10,648 bases of DNA from Baffinella frigidus (GCA_026770585.1 MU646701.1:39761-50408); one strand, 5' to 3'; positions 1-6,040 are shown, counted from the stretch's first letter. The notes: generated by a model not told the origin, from the letters alone. Program-made: numbers and translations.

Positions 1-37
<37 letters not shown>
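1..37. repeat. (TA)n dinucleotide microsatellite
   Basis: The window opens with an uninterrupted TA alternation of about 37 bases, which may extend beyond the left edge. It carries no coding content. Confidence 0.97.
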
Positions 38-40
<3 letters not shown>

Positions 41-55
41 CTTTTGAAGACGTAG

Positions 56-93
56 ACACGCGCACGATGGCGTGCTCGGTGTTGAACGCAGCG
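56..93 (+). CDS. Candidate ankyrin exon fragment (TRTMACSVLNAA)
   Basis: A short plus-strand island reads T-R-T-M-A-C-S-V-L-N-A-A and ends at a GT donor (GCG|GTGACT, phase 0). A TAG acceptor at 53-55 would give phase 1. The same nine codons recur at 249-275, again followed directly by GTGACT, which supports this being a copied exon end rather than chance. SVLNAA would fit the end of an ankyrin second helix and joins in frame to the exon at 1440. The ATG at 67 could instead be a translation start. The piece is too short to assign with certainty. Confidence 0.35.
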
Positions 94-185
94 GTGACTT
101 CCCCTCCCCCCTACACCTTCATGCCGCCAGGTATCTCAGCGAAAAACATCTCGATTCGCCCCAAAACCCCGCCCCGGTTCGTACG

Positions 186-247
186 AAAATGCCCCCCATG
201 TCAACTTGTGAAGACAAAAATACCCCCCCATGTCAACTTTTGAGGAC
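186..247 (+). repeat. Two tandem copies of a ~30-bp unit
   Basis: The unit AAAATxCCCCCCATGTCAAC followed by TTxTGAxGAC occurs twice back to back, at about 186-214 and 215-247. The second copy runs straight into the exon copy at 249. The CTTTTGAAGAC tail also precedes the first exon at 41-51. Confidence 0.75.
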
Positions 248-248
248 G

Positions 249-275
249 ATGGCGTGCTCGTTGTTGAACACTGCA
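249..275 (+). pseudogene. Second copy of the MACSVLNAA exon end
   Basis: This island reads M-A-C-S-L-L-N-T-A and is followed by GTGACTTCATCC, matching 67-93 and its donor GTGACTTCCCCT. Only a few substitutions separate the two. It is either a duplicate exon or its remnant. Confidence 0.5.
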
Positions 276-302
276 GTGACTTCATCCTCCCTCATCCCAA
301 CC

Positions 303-563
303 CCCTAAACCCTGAACCCTACACCCTAAATCCCATACCCTAAACCTTAAACCCCAAACCCTTAACCCTACATCCTACAACCTACACCCTACACCCCAAA
401 CCCTCAACCTTCAACCCTTAACCCGTAACCCGTAACCCTTAAGCCTAAACCCTAAACCCTGAACCCTAAACCCTACACCTCAGATCCTCAACCCTACACC
501 CTACACCCTACACCCTACACCCTAAACCCTACACCTTAAACCCTACACCCTACACCCCACACC
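303..563. repeat. Degenerate telomere-like array (CCCTAAA / CCCTACA)
   Basis: Seven-base units of the CCCTAAA type with many variants (CCCTACA, CCTTAAA, CCCGTAA) fill this stretch. CCCTACA dominates from about 490 to 560. It is a non-coding interstitial repeat. Confidence 0.95.
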
Positions 564-623
564 CTGGTGACTTCTTGCACTCCTAGGGCCATGGCCTGAT
601 TTCTTGCCGTGCCTTAACAGATT

Positions 624-664
624 CCAGCTCAGATTTGGCTTGGCGTTGGAGCCATTTCGTATTA
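624..664 (+). repeat. Dispersed repeat, copy 1 (partner at 2193-2226)
   Basis: About 32 bases (CAGATTTGGCTTGGCGTTGG then AGCCATTTCGTA) match 2194-2225 with two differences. Both copies lie in presumed introns. Confidence 0.8.
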
Positions 665-799
665 TTGGGGTTTACACTACCAGATTTGTACCGGGAATAC
701 TTTAGGTGGACGCGTTGCGCAGTATAGTCTATTTAGGTGGCCTCGGAAAGCCTAATTCAACCGTTGCGAATGTTCGTTATTTCACACCTACTGATCGGT

Positions 800-886
800 C
801 AACGTTTGGAGTTTTTCTTCAAAAGTTCACAAGACAACGTTTGGAGTTCTTCTTCAAAAGTTCAAAAGACAACGTTGGAGTTTTTT
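800..886 (+). repeat. 35-bp tandem repeat, about 2.5 copies
   Basis: The units at 800-834 and 835-869 begin CAACGTTTGGAGTTxTTCTT and end CAAAAGTTCAxAAGA. A partial third copy runs to about 886. The reverse complement contains AACTTTTGAAGA, the motif seen on the other strand at 41-50 and 235-245. Confidence 0.9.
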
Positions 887-1439
887 CCATTGGTGTAGTG
901 GCCGTCAAGGGAGGGGCTGTACCAGTGGTGGGATGCGTCTCTGTCTGGGGGTTCTGGGGGGGGCGTGTTTCCAAAGCTTGGGGAGAGGGTTTGTTGGAGG
1001 TACGCGACAGAAGCCGGGAAGGTTTGGTGGAGATAGAAGGGCGGATGGGAGGTGGAGGGGCCCGCCGTGTTGCTACATGGTTCTGGTTCCACAACGCTCA
1101 ACAGGAAGCCCAGTCGGGCATGCCCACGTCCTGAAAACCGGGTAGTTAGGCCTACGGTATTACCTACGGTGGGCCGTAGGGCTCCTAGGACCTAATGTTT
1201 CGTAGGACCCCCCTTAGGCCCCTACACTCGGTCTGTGGACCCGCGGCTCGGGCGGCTCCCAAGTCGGAGGAGGTCGAGTGTACCACACGGTGGACTACGA
1301 ACCTTTCATCAAAAGTCAACTTGCCTGATGCAATCAACTTTGAAGATTTTCTGGTGCGATTTGGTCACGTACCCCCCTGGAATCCAGGCCCAACGAAACC
1401 CTCGAAGCCCACCGTGTGGAACCTTAAACCCTGAACCAG

Positions 1440-1517
1440 GTCCACGACCCCGCGGCGCAGCTGTCGATCGTGCCGTACAACGTCGGGAACGACTTCATCC
1501 AAGCACCCCACGACCCG
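1440..1517 (+). CDS. Ankyrin-gene exon (VHDPAAQLSIVPYNVG...)
   Basis: Twenty-six codons lie between an acceptor made of repeat sequence (CCCTGAACCAG) and the donor CCG|GTACCG, phase 0 at both ends. The peptide reads VHDPAAQLSIVPYNVGNDFI and ends QAPHDP. Joined to the next exon (FARHGATTVPNGGPLHL) it supplies the second helix and loop ahead of a PLHL motif. A shortened copy at 1666-1719 keeps the same frame and donor, arguing that this is real exon sequence. It is not a strong ankyrin match on its own; its assignment rests on phase, duplication and position. Confidence 0.55.
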
Positions 1518-1584
1518 GTACCGGATTCAGGGATTAGTCCGTAGGTTTCGGGCCTTAGACCAAGCGCTTTCGGCCTAATGGTGT

Positions 1585-1665
1585 CAGGTGTAGGGTGTAG
1601 GGTGTAGGGTGTAGGCTTTAGACTTTACGCTTTAGGATTTAGTCGCTAGACGGTGGGGTTTAGGG
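1585..1665. repeat. Telomere-like repeats, G-rich on the plus strand
   Basis: GGGTGTA units repeat about four times from 1587, followed by looser TTTAGG-type words. The orientation is opposite to the flanking CCCTAAA blocks. Confidence 0.85.
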
Positions 1666-1719
1666 TCGATAGTGCCGTACAACGTCGGGAACGACTTGAT
1701 CCAAGCGCCCCATGACCCG
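1666..1719 (+). pseudogene. Truncated copy of the 1440-1517 exon
   Basis: This copy encodes SIVPYNVGNDLIQAPHDP and is followed by GTACAC at the position of the original donor. The first eight codons are missing and are replaced by GGGTTTAGGG-type repeat, so no acceptor precedes it. The frame remains open. Confidence 0.7.
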
Positions 1720-1781
1720 GTACACTTGATGGTTTAGTCTTGAAGATTTAGGCGCTAGGTGTTAGGGTTTAAGACCACCCT

Positions 1782-1905
1782 AAACCCTAAACCCTAAACC
1801 CTAAACCCTGAACCCTAAACTCTGAACCCTAAACCCCAAACTCTGAACCCCAAACCCTAAACCCCACACCCCACACCCTAACCCCCAAGCCCTAAACCCT
1901 AAAAC
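1782..1905. repeat. CCCTAAA-type array ending at a splice acceptor
   Basis: Degenerate CCCTAAACCCTAAA and CCCTGAA units run directly into AAAACAG, the acceptor of the next exon. The array itself supplies the pyrimidine-rich tract. Confidence 0.95.
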
Positions 1906-1907
1906 AG

Positions 1908-2036
1908 TTTGCGAGACACGGCGCGACGACGGTCCCAAACGGCGGGCCCCTCCACCTCCCTTCAACGTTCGTCAACGCGGTCGGGCCGCGGGGGCTGCTG
2001 CACCGCATGGCGGCCACGCCTCAGGACGTCGCCCCG
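1908..2036 (+). CDS. Ankyrin-repeat exon (PLHLPSTFVNAV...GLLHRMAA)
   Basis: Forty-three codons lie between CCCTAAAACAG and the donor CCG|GTACTG, phase 0 at both ends. The peptide starts FARHGATTVPNGGPLHLPST, continues FVNAVGPRGLLHRMAATPQD and ends VAP. GGPLHL is an ankyrin TPLH-type turn, and GLLHRMAATPQD fits a second helix. It joins in frame to VRLPLHAACAN of the next exon, giving DVAPVRLPLHAA. The donor is supported by two nearby copies (2121-2144, 2255-2336) that keep GTACTG at the same place. Reading through instead hits a stop shortly after (TGC TAG at 2046). Confidence 0.65.
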
Positions 2037-2120
2037 GTACTGCCCTGCTAGCGGATACATTTTTCTTAAGTCAACCCCCATACAAACAGTCAACTTTGGT
2101 CGCCAATGTGGCGTGTTGAG

Positions 2121-2144
2121 GCCACCCCGCAGGACGTTGTCCCG
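2121..2144 (+). pseudogene. Fragment of the GLLHRMAATPQDVAP exon
   Basis: Only the 3' end survives: ATPQDVVP, followed by GTACTG. The upstream part is replaced by unrelated sequence. Confidence 0.6.
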
Positions 2145-2192
2145 GTACTGCCGAACGCGTGTCTTGAGTCCCATCACCTACTAGACTCCATC

Positions 2193-2226
2193 CCAGATTT
2201 GTCTTGGCATTGGAGCCATTTCGTAC
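2193..2226 (+). repeat. Dispersed repeat, copy 2 (partner at 624-664)
   Basis: This matches 631-662 closely over about 32 bases and lies just upstream of the second exon copy at 2255. Confidence 0.8.
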
Positions 2227-2254
2227 TTTTTAGGGATTAACCCTAGGGATTCCT

Positions 2255-2336
2255 ACGTTCGTGAACGCTATAGGGTCGAGGGGGCTGCTGCACCGCATGG
2301 CGGCCACCCCACAGGACGTCGCCCCGGTACTGCGCA
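2255..2336 (+). pseudogene. Second copy of the TFVNAV...GLLHRMAATPQDVAP exon
   Basis: The island reads TFVNAIGSRGLLHRMAATPQ then DVAP, with the same GTACTG donor as 1908-2036. The first 18 codons, including the PLHL turn, are missing and no acceptor is obvious. The frame stays open downstream to 2587, through spacer and into the next exon family. That long frame is probably read-through rather than a genuine single-exon gene. Confidence 0.6.
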
Positions 2337-2521
2337 CGATCAATAATGCTATCGGGCATGGTGGTTTTGCGCACGCGTGTGAGTTGTGGCGCACGATGGT
2401 TGACTTTGGGCGGACGCCGGCATTTGAAACCACAAAACATCATTTAAGTTTACATCAATTTGATAATGCTGTTGCGTGTGGCATACACACACTGGGTGAC
2501 GTGTGCCGATCTCTGATTCAG

Positions 2522-2566
2522 GTACGGCTGCCGCTGCATGCGGCGTGCGCCAACTCCCTCAACCCC
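2522..2566 (+). pseudogene. VRLPLHAACAN exon, copy 1 (truncated)
   Basis: After CTCTGATTCAG the sequence reads VRLPLHAACANSLNP and then diverges where intact copies have GAGLM. It belongs to the same family as 2761, 2903 and 3092. Confidence 0.6.
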
Positions 2567-2760
2567 GTTTTCCAAGAGGATTACTGATAGTGTGCGACCC
2601 TGGCGAATTTGTACCAGGGCTCTCCGATTTCCGGCGACCGCCCGTACAAAAGAGCACTCGACTGAGCTTGGCATCTCCTCGCGTGCTGGTTGCCATGTCC
2701 TCACGTGCGGATTTCGATACCGCCTCGCGCGATCTCGCTAAACCCTAAAACCTCTCTCAG

Positions 2761-2820
2761 GTACGGCTGCCCCTGCACGCGGCGTGCGCCAACTTCCTCA
2801 ACCCCGGCGCGGGCCTCACG
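2761..2820 (+). pseudogene. VRLPLHAACAN exon, copy 2
   Basis: After CTCTCTCAG the island reads VRLPLHAACANFLNPGAGLT. The final ATG codon of the copy at 3092 is ACG here, followed by TTGAGTG rather than GTGCGC, so the normal donor is lost. A foldback element begins eight bases later. Confidence 0.6.
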
Positions 2821-2827
2821 TTGAGTG

Positions 2828-2903
2828 TTATCTTAAGGGTGTAATATGCTATCTTAGCCTCGACATAGCTTTATCATAGCACACACACCACCCCTAAGAT
2901 AGC
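2828..2903. repeat. 76-bp foldback (MITE-like) element, copy 1
   Basis: The left arm TTATCTTAAGGGTGTAATAT pairs with the right end CACACACCACCCCTAAGATA. It could form a hairpin with about 25-base arms. A near-identical copy lies at 2944-3019. The termini and small size resemble a miniature inverted-repeat element, but no target-site duplication is obvious. Confidence 0.8.
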
Positions 2904-2935
2904 GCCAACTTCCTCAACCCGGGTGCGAGCCTCAC
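2903..2935 (+). pseudogene. VRLPLHAACAN exon, copy 3 (3' half)
   Basis: The sequence GCCAACTTCCTCAACCCGGG onward encodes ANFLNPGASLT. The first half has been replaced by the foldback end, so exon half and foldback were duplicated together as a ~116-bp unit. Confidence 0.6.
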
Positions 2936-2943
2936 GTTTCTTG

Positions 2944-3019
2944 TTATCTTAAGGGTGGGGTATGCTATTTTAGCCTCGACATAGCTATACCATAGCACAC
3001 ACCCCACCCCTAAGACAGC
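2944..3019. repeat. 76-bp foldback element, copy 2
   Basis: The left arm TCTTAAGGGTGGGGTATGCT pairs with ATAGCACACACCCCACCCCT further right. It is about 116 bp downstream of copy 1, and the centre TAGCCTCGACATAGC is conserved. Confidence 0.8.
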
Positions 3020-3042
3020 AACAAGGTGATTTAAATTGAATC

Positions 3043-3067
3043 CGGTGAAATTAAATACATTTCACCG
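3043..3067. repeat. Perfect 9-bp stem hairpin
   Basis: CGGTGAAAT, a seven-base loop and ATTTCACCG form a perfect hairpin in AT-rich spacer between the second foldback and the exon at 3092. No T-run follows. Confidence 0.8.
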
Positions 3068-3091
3068 AAATTGATATGTCCTCGCGGGCAG

Positions 3092-3151
3092 GTACGGCTG
3101 CCGCTGCACGCGGCGTGCGCCAACTTCCTCAACCCCGGCGCGGGCCTCATG
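3092..3151 (+). CDS. Ankyrin exon, first helix (VRLPLHAACANFLNPGAGLM)
   Basis: Twenty codons lie between GCGGGCAG and the donor ATG|GTGCGC, phase 0 at both ends. LPLHAACAN is a textbook ankyrin TPLHxA turn plus first helix. The peptide joins in frame to MREVLNAFHSGAA of the next exon to complete the second helix. Of the copies in this intron this is the only one with both splice sites and the complete helix, so it is the best candidate for the used exon. Three decayed copies lie upstream at 2522, 2761 and 2903. Confidence 0.72.
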
Positions 3152-3159
3152 GTGCGCTC

Positions 3160-3545
3160 AACTCTCAACCCTCAACCCTCAACCCCTAAACTCTGAACCC
3201 TGAGCCCCCCAACTCTGAACCCTCAACCCCTCAATCCTCAACCCTGAGCCCTGAACCCCTAAACTCCGGACCCTGAAACTCTGAACCTGAACCTTTACCC
3301 TGGACTCTACACCCTGGACCCTAAACCCTGGACCCTAAACCCTAAACACTGAACCCTAACCCGCAAATCCTCAACCCTCGAGCTTAAACCCTAAACCCTA
3401 AACCCTTAACCCTAAGCCCTAAACCCTAAACCCTAAGCCCTAAACCCTAAACCCTAAACTACACACCCACAACCCTAAACCCTCACCCCTAAAACCTCAA
3501 CCCTAAACCCTAAAATCGAAACCCACAACCCTGAACCCTAACTCC
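3160..3545. repeat. Long degenerate telomere-like array
   Basis: About 385 bases of CCCTAAA, CCCTCAA, CCCTGAA and CCCTGGA units run almost to the acceptor at 3552. The middle (about 3385-3460) is closest to pure CCCTAAA. Confidence 0.96.
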
Positions 3546-3552
3546 TTTCCAG

Positions 3553-3606
3553 ATGCGGGAGGTGTTGAACGCGTTTCACTCCGGCGCGGCTGTCACGGAC
3601 CTCGAT
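3553..3606 (+). CDS. Ankyrin exon, second helix (MREVLNAFHSGAAVTDLD)
   Basis: Eighteen codons lie between CTTTCCAG and the donor GAT|GTAATC, phase 0 at both ends. REVLNAFHSGAA is a normal ankyrin second helix, and VTDLD joined to GNLPLHIA of the exon at 4201 recreates the canonical D-x-D-G-N-L-P-L-H loop and turn. The reading frame continues open past the donor to 3924, but that part is the inside of a foldback element and does not look like protein. The donor coincides with the left end of that element. Confidence 0.72.
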
Positions 3607-3773
3607 GTAATCTCATCCCGCCAGACATTTAATCTAGATGCTCGGGAGTTCCCCGAATGCACGAAACTTGCTACACACCTGGAGCTTTCAGTCACGTCCA
3701 AATGTGTATTAAATTTCATGCGTTTGGGGAACTCCCGAGCAATCAAATTAATTGCCTGGCGGGATGAAATCTC
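3607..3773. repeat. 167-bp foldback (inverted-repeat) element starting at a splice donor
   Basis: The left arm (about 3607-3683, containing TCATCCCGCCAG and GCTCGGGAGTTCCCC) pairs with the right arm (about 3697-3773, containing GGGGAACTCCCGAGC and CTGGCGGGATGA). The arms are about 77 bases around a 13-base loop, with roughly three quarters or more of positions pairing. Its left end lies within a few bases of the exon/intron border at 3606. It resembles a miniature inverted-repeat element. Target-site duplications are not clear. Confidence 0.85.
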
Positions 3774-3996
3774 TTCTCAACCAACACTAAAGCGAACCGC
3801 GCTTGCGTTGATGCATTTTTGCACACGCAAATCGAAACGAAACGAAATTCATCGAAACCAACCGCTAGCAACTCTCATCTCATTCGATCGTTTCTGCCCC
3901 CTCCCAGATCCCCACGACTGTTGACAAATGAGAGATGTTCTTGTGCAAAGCTTGCCCGGTCTAGCCACCAGCTCGGTGCCAAAAACCTTCTCCCCA
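3774..3996. other. Spacer with possible acceptor; no recognised gene
   Basis: A pyrimidine-rich tract ends in CCCTCCCAG at 3909. Two of the three frames after it stop quickly, and the third resembles no ankyrin. The motif split across 3606/4201 needs no extra exon here. Confidence 0.5.
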
Positions 3997-4096
3997 AAAT
4001 CCAAACCCCAAGCCCCAAACCCTAAACCCCAGACCCCAGACCCCAAACCCCAAACCCCAAACCCCAAACCCCAAACCCCAAACCCCAAACCCCCTT
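3997..4096. repeat. CCCCAAA / CCCAGAC variant array
   Basis: Seven-base units CCCCAAA (about eight nearly perfect in a row, 4040-4092) with a few CCCCAGA precede the acceptor at 4100. Reverse-strand frames through it give only a glycine/tryptophan-rich repeat artefact. Confidence 0.95.
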
Positions 4097-4100
4097 TCAG

Positions 4101-4145
4101 GGAAACCTTCCGCTTCACATCGCGGGGCTCAACGAGTCGTGCAAA
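4101..4145 (+). pseudogene. GNLPLHIA exon, copy 1 (truncated)
   Basis: After CCCTTTCAG it reads GNLPLHIAGLNESCK and then dissolves into CCCCAAACC repeat. It lacks the second helix found at 4201. Confidence 0.7.
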
Positions 4146-4195
4146 ATCCCCAAACCTCAAACCCTAACCCCCAAACCCGAACCCCCAACACCTCT
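4140..4195. repeat. Short telomere-like block between exon copies
   Basis: Degenerate CCCCAAACCTCAAACCCTAA units separate two copies of the GNLPLHIA exon and end at the acceptor CTCTTTCAG. Confidence 0.85.
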
Positions 4196-4200
4196 TTCAG

Positions 4201-4288
4201 GGAAACCTCCCGCTTCACATCGCTGTTCTCAACGAGTCGTGGTCGTGCAAGAACATGGTCAAGCGCCTTCTCGGCGCCTACCCAAAAG
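4201..4288 (+). CDS. Ankyrin-repeat exon (GNLPLHIAVLNESW...KRLLGAYPK)
   Basis: Twenty-nine codons plus one base lie between CTCTTTCAG and the donor AAAG|GTGCCA (phase 0 in, phase 1 out). GNLPLHIAVLNESW is the turn and first helix, and NMVKRLLGAYPK is the second helix with the AYP ending common in algal-type ankyrins. Splicing to 5286 restores Gly at the junction, giving YPKGARVKNKDGMLPLH. A 5' partial copy (4101) and a 3' partial copy (4421) flank it; this is the only complete one. Confidence 0.78.
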
Positions 4289-4311
4289 GTGCCACCGTTT
4301 TATAACTCGCA

Positions 4312-4329
4312 CGGTACTGTTTTGTACCG
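4312..4329. repeat. Small hairpin CGGTAC...GTACCG
   Basis: A six-base perfect stem with a six-base loop lies just downstream of the donor at 4289. A further GTACCGTG at about 4355 could pair alternatively with CACGGTAC. Confidence 0.6.
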
Positions 4330-4420
4330 GGGAGTTTTACACGTAGTACCGTGTCGCGTGTAGGGCACACCCGGTTTGGGGGTTGGGGTGGCCTGCTTGG
4401 ATGTGATGTGCGGTGCGCAG

Positions 4421-4457
4421 AACATGGTCAAGCGCCTTCTCGTCGCCTACCCGAAAG
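4421..4457 (+). pseudogene. GNLPLHIA exon, copy 3 (second-helix half)
   Basis: After GTGCGCAG it reads NMVKRLLVAYPK plus G, with the same phase-1 donor context (AAAG|GTGCCA). It starts at phase 0. The first helix is absent. Confidence 0.7.
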
Positions 4458-4506
4458 GTGCCAGTCCCCTCTGAGCCTCATGCTGGGAGCCCCACCCGCG
4501 TGCACT

Positions 4507-4528
4507 TTGACCATCAAATGATGGTCAA
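4507..4528. repeat. Perfect palindrome TTGACCATCA/TGATGGTCAA
   Basis: Ten-base arms are separated by two bases. It lies in the spacer between exon families; its function is unknown. Confidence 0.85.
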
Positions 4529-4609
4529 TCAAGGGGTCCGAAACTGCCCCCTTTTCTCACGCGTCCACGACCAGCCACACGATCCCGTACCCGTAGTACT
4601 AAATCGCGA

Positions 4610-4635
4610 TTTATTCGCGCGCGCTGGCGAATAAA
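4610..4635. repeat. Hairpin TTTATTCGC/GCGAATAAA
   Basis: Nine-base perfect arms flank a GC-rich loop (GCGCGCTG) at the edge of an AT-rich patch that leads into CCCTAAC repeats. Confidence 0.8.
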
Positions 4636-4707
4636 TAAATTAAATTATAAATTATGAAATAAACCCTAACCCCTGAACCCTAAACCCTATGCGGCCTGTG
4701 GCGGCAG

Positions 4708-4765
4708 GCGGGTGAAAAACGAGGATGGAATGTTGCCCCTCCACCTTCTGCTGTTGCAGAACTTC
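4708..4765 (+). pseudogene. PLHLLL exon, copy 1
   Basis: After GCGGCAG it reads RVKNEDGMLPLHLLLLQNF and then GTAACCCC, a donor-like sequence made of repeat units. It lacks the second helix (VCEILLSAYP). Confidence 0.65.
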
Positions 4766-4805
4766 GTAACCCCAGTAGCCCCTAAACCCCTAACCATGAA
4801 CACAG

Positions 4806-4867
4806 GTGCGAGGGTCAAGAACAAGGATGGCATGCTGCCCCTCCACCTTCTGCTGATGCAAAACTAC
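4806..4867 (+). pseudogene. PLHLLL exon, copy 2
   Basis: After AACACAG it reads (G)ARVKNKDGMLPLHLLLMQNY and then TAACCC, giving an in-frame stop and no GT donor. It is truncated before the second helix. Confidence 0.7.
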
Positions 4868-4956
4868 TAACCCCCAAAGCCCGAACCCGAAACCCGAAAT
4901 CCGAAACTCTAAACTCTATACGGCGTGTGCCCTGAACCCGAAACCCTCAACCCCAG

Positions 4957-5003
4957 GCTTGCGGGTCAAGAACAAGGATGGACTGCTCCTGATGCAAAAC
5001 CAC
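4957..5003 (+). pseudogene. PLHLLL exon, copy 3 (internal deletion)
   Basis: It reads RVKNKDGLLLMQNH. The MLPLHL segment is missing (about 18 bases deleted, frame kept), so the ankyrin turn is lost. Confidence 0.65.
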
Positions 5004-5041
5004 CAACCCTCAAATCCTAAACACTAAACACTAAACCCCAG

Positions 5042-5103
5042 GCGCAAGGGTGAAGAACACGGACGGGATGCTGCCGGTACATCTTCTCCTGATGCAAAAC
5101 TTC
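5042..5103 (+). pseudogene. PLHLLL exon, copy 4
   Basis: After ACCCCAG it reads ARVKNTDGMLPVHLLLMQNF and then GTAACCCCAG. It corresponds to copy 1 in the 338-bp repeat. Confidence 0.65.
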
Positions 5104-5143
5104 GTAACCCCAGTAGCCCCTAAACCCCACACAATAAACCCAG

Positions 5144-5205
5144 GCGCAAGGGTCAAGCACAAGGATGGCATGCTGCCCCTCCACCTCCTGCTGATGCAAA
5201 ACTAC
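5144..5205 (+). pseudogene. PLHLLL exon, copy 5
   Basis: After AACCCAG it reads ARVKHKDGMLPLHLLLMQNY and then TAACCC. It corresponds to copy 2 in the 338-bp repeat, with the same stop. Confidence 0.7.
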
Positions 5206-5285
5206 TAACCCTCAAAGCCCGAACCCGAAACCCGAAAACCTCAGCTCTTTACGGCGTGTGCCCTAAACACTAAACACTACGGCAG

Positions 5286-5396
5286 GTGCGAGGGTCAAGA
5301 ACAAGGATGGCATGCTGCCACTCCACCTCCTGCTGCTGCACAACTACGGCGATGACGCGGCAGACGTCTGCGAAATCCTCCTCTCCGCCTACCCAG
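5286..5396 (+). CDS. Ankyrin-repeat exon (ARVKNKDGMLPLHLLLLHNY...ILLSAYP)
   Basis: Two bases, 36 codons and one base lie between ACGGCAG and the donor CCCAG|GTCAGC, phase 1 at both ends. It is the clearest ankyrin repeat here: NKDGMLPLHLLLLHNY (loop, turn, first helix), a GDDAAD linker, then VCEILLSAYP (second helix). A symmetric phase 1-1 exon can be copied or skipped without changing frame, which fits the roughly seven other copies around it. Splicing to 6915 makes an Asp codon (G|AT), giving SAYPDASKVSAGLDHDP. Confidence 0.8.
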
Positions 5397-5398
5397 GT

Positions 5399-5438
5399 CA
5401 GCGTTTCAGCGTTTCAGCAATTCAGCAATGCAGCAATT
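5399..5438 (+). repeat. 8-bp tandem repeat (CAGCGTTT/CAGCAATT) x5
   Basis: Five octamers, CAGCGTTT twice then CAGCAATT/CAGCAATG, start two bases inside the intron after the donor at 5397. Confidence 0.9.
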
Positions 5439-5529
5439 CGCCGATTCCGTTACATTAAATTACTATTTACTCGCAGGGAAGCACTATTCACATTACGTGT
5501 ACCGCGTTCTCGCGGCTCGTTCTGCCCCG

Positions 5530-5615
5530 AAGGATGGCATGCTGCTGTTGCGCCTGTTCCTGATGCAAAACTACCGCGGCCGACGTCTGCGAAATCCTTC
5601 TCTCGGCCTACCCAG
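5530..5615 (+). pseudogene. PLHLLL exon, copy 7 (frameshifted)
   Basis: It begins KDGMLLLRLFLMQNY. Compared with 5286-5396 it has lost bases in the GDDAAD linker, so the second-helix part (CGTCTGCGAAATCCTTCTCT) is out of frame. The donor is changed from AG|GTC to AG|GCC. Confidence 0.7.
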
Positions 5616-5713
5616 GCCACTTCTCGCCAAAAGGCGCCTTCTAGTGAATCCCGAAACCGAAACCTTTTCAGGAGAACATATGACCCTTAAACCCGAAACC
5701 CGAGACCCGAGAC

Positions 5714-5759
5714 GACTACGGCGATGACTTCTGCGAAATCCTCCTCTCGGCCTACCCAG
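5714..5759 (+). pseudogene. PLHLLL exon, copy 8 (3' half)
   Basis: It reads DYGDDFCEILLSAYP plus G and is followed by GTCAACC, so the phase-1 donor is intact. The first helix is gone. Confidence 0.7.
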
Positions 5760-5979
5760 GTCAACCTCTCGCCAAGCCTTGCCCCCCTCACATTCAGAGG
5801 CACATGCAAGGTTCCGGCATTGTCGTCGCAGTTTGCGCATCGTCGCAAAGTTTGTTGTCGTCGCAAACACCTTCCTGGTACGCCACACAGCGGGCCACGC
5901 AGGGGGGGAAGCTTCAGAATCAAGACATTTCCGGTTACCTTATCCGTAGGAACTCCCGCTATGCCCCTACGGGTTGTCT

Positions 5980-6040
5980 ACCGTAGGGTCGTAGGTCTTA
6001 TCGCTTAGGGTTTTTTCGAAATCCCTTCGAAGTCCGCTGC
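5980..6040 (+). repeat. Dispersed repeat, plus-orientation copy (partner at 9090-9152, minus)
   Basis: ACCGTAGGGTCGTAGGTCTT ... TTCGAAATCCCTTCGAAGTC aligns over about 60 bases with the reverse complement of 9090-9152. Confidence 0.8.

Larger units (their letters stand above)
564..1439. other. Long spacer without a recognisable gene
   Basis: This stretch contains a possible third remnant of the first exon's intron start (GGTGACTTC at 564), one copy of a dispersed repeat (624-664), a 35-bp tandem repeat (800-886) and a cluster of CCTACGG/CCGTAGG words at 1149-1206. Open frames exist, for example 706-1134 on the plus strand, but they run through the tandem repeat and resemble no protein I know. 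The sequence just before 1440 drifts into degenerate CCCTGAACC repeat. Confidence 0.6.
4708..5383 (+). repeat. Higher-order tandem repeat, ~338-bp period, two copies
   Basis: Two successive blocks, each holding three PLHLLL exon copies and their spacers, align with a shift of about 338 bases. ACTTCGTAACCCCAGTAGCC occurs at 4761 and again around 5099. CTACTAACC...AAAGCCCGAAC occurs at 4865 and 5203, and ACGGCGTGTGCCCT at 4920 and 5250. The last exon of the second block (5286-5396) is the intact one. Confidence 0.8.

Noticed and set aside
706-1134. 142-codon plus-strand frame
   Set aside because: It begins in spacer and runs through the 35-bp tandem repeat and G-rich sequence; no recognisable domain and no splice logic.
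2261-2587. Open frame of 108 codons covering GLLHRMAATPQD and VRLPLHAACAN
   Set aside because: It links copies of two different exon families through spacer. Neighbouring copies of both pieces have their own splice-site contexts, so it is probably chance read-through.
3553-3924. Single open frame of 123 codons beginning MREVLNAFHSG
   Set aside because: Only the first 18 codons look like protein. The rest reads through a 167-bp foldback element and AT-rich spacer.
3909-3960. Extra exon after the CCCTCCCAG acceptor at 3909
   Set aside because: Two frames stop within a few codons, and the ankyrin motif is already completed by joining 3606 to 4201.
3849-4160. Minus-strand glycine/tryptophan-rich repeat protein
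   Set aside because: This is the translation of the CCCCAAA array in reverse. Seven-base repeats give such periodic peptides in any frame.
4957-5199. Minus-strand frame of about 60 codons at 5017-5199
   Set aside because: It overlaps exon copies that clearly read on the plus strand and has no coherent motif.
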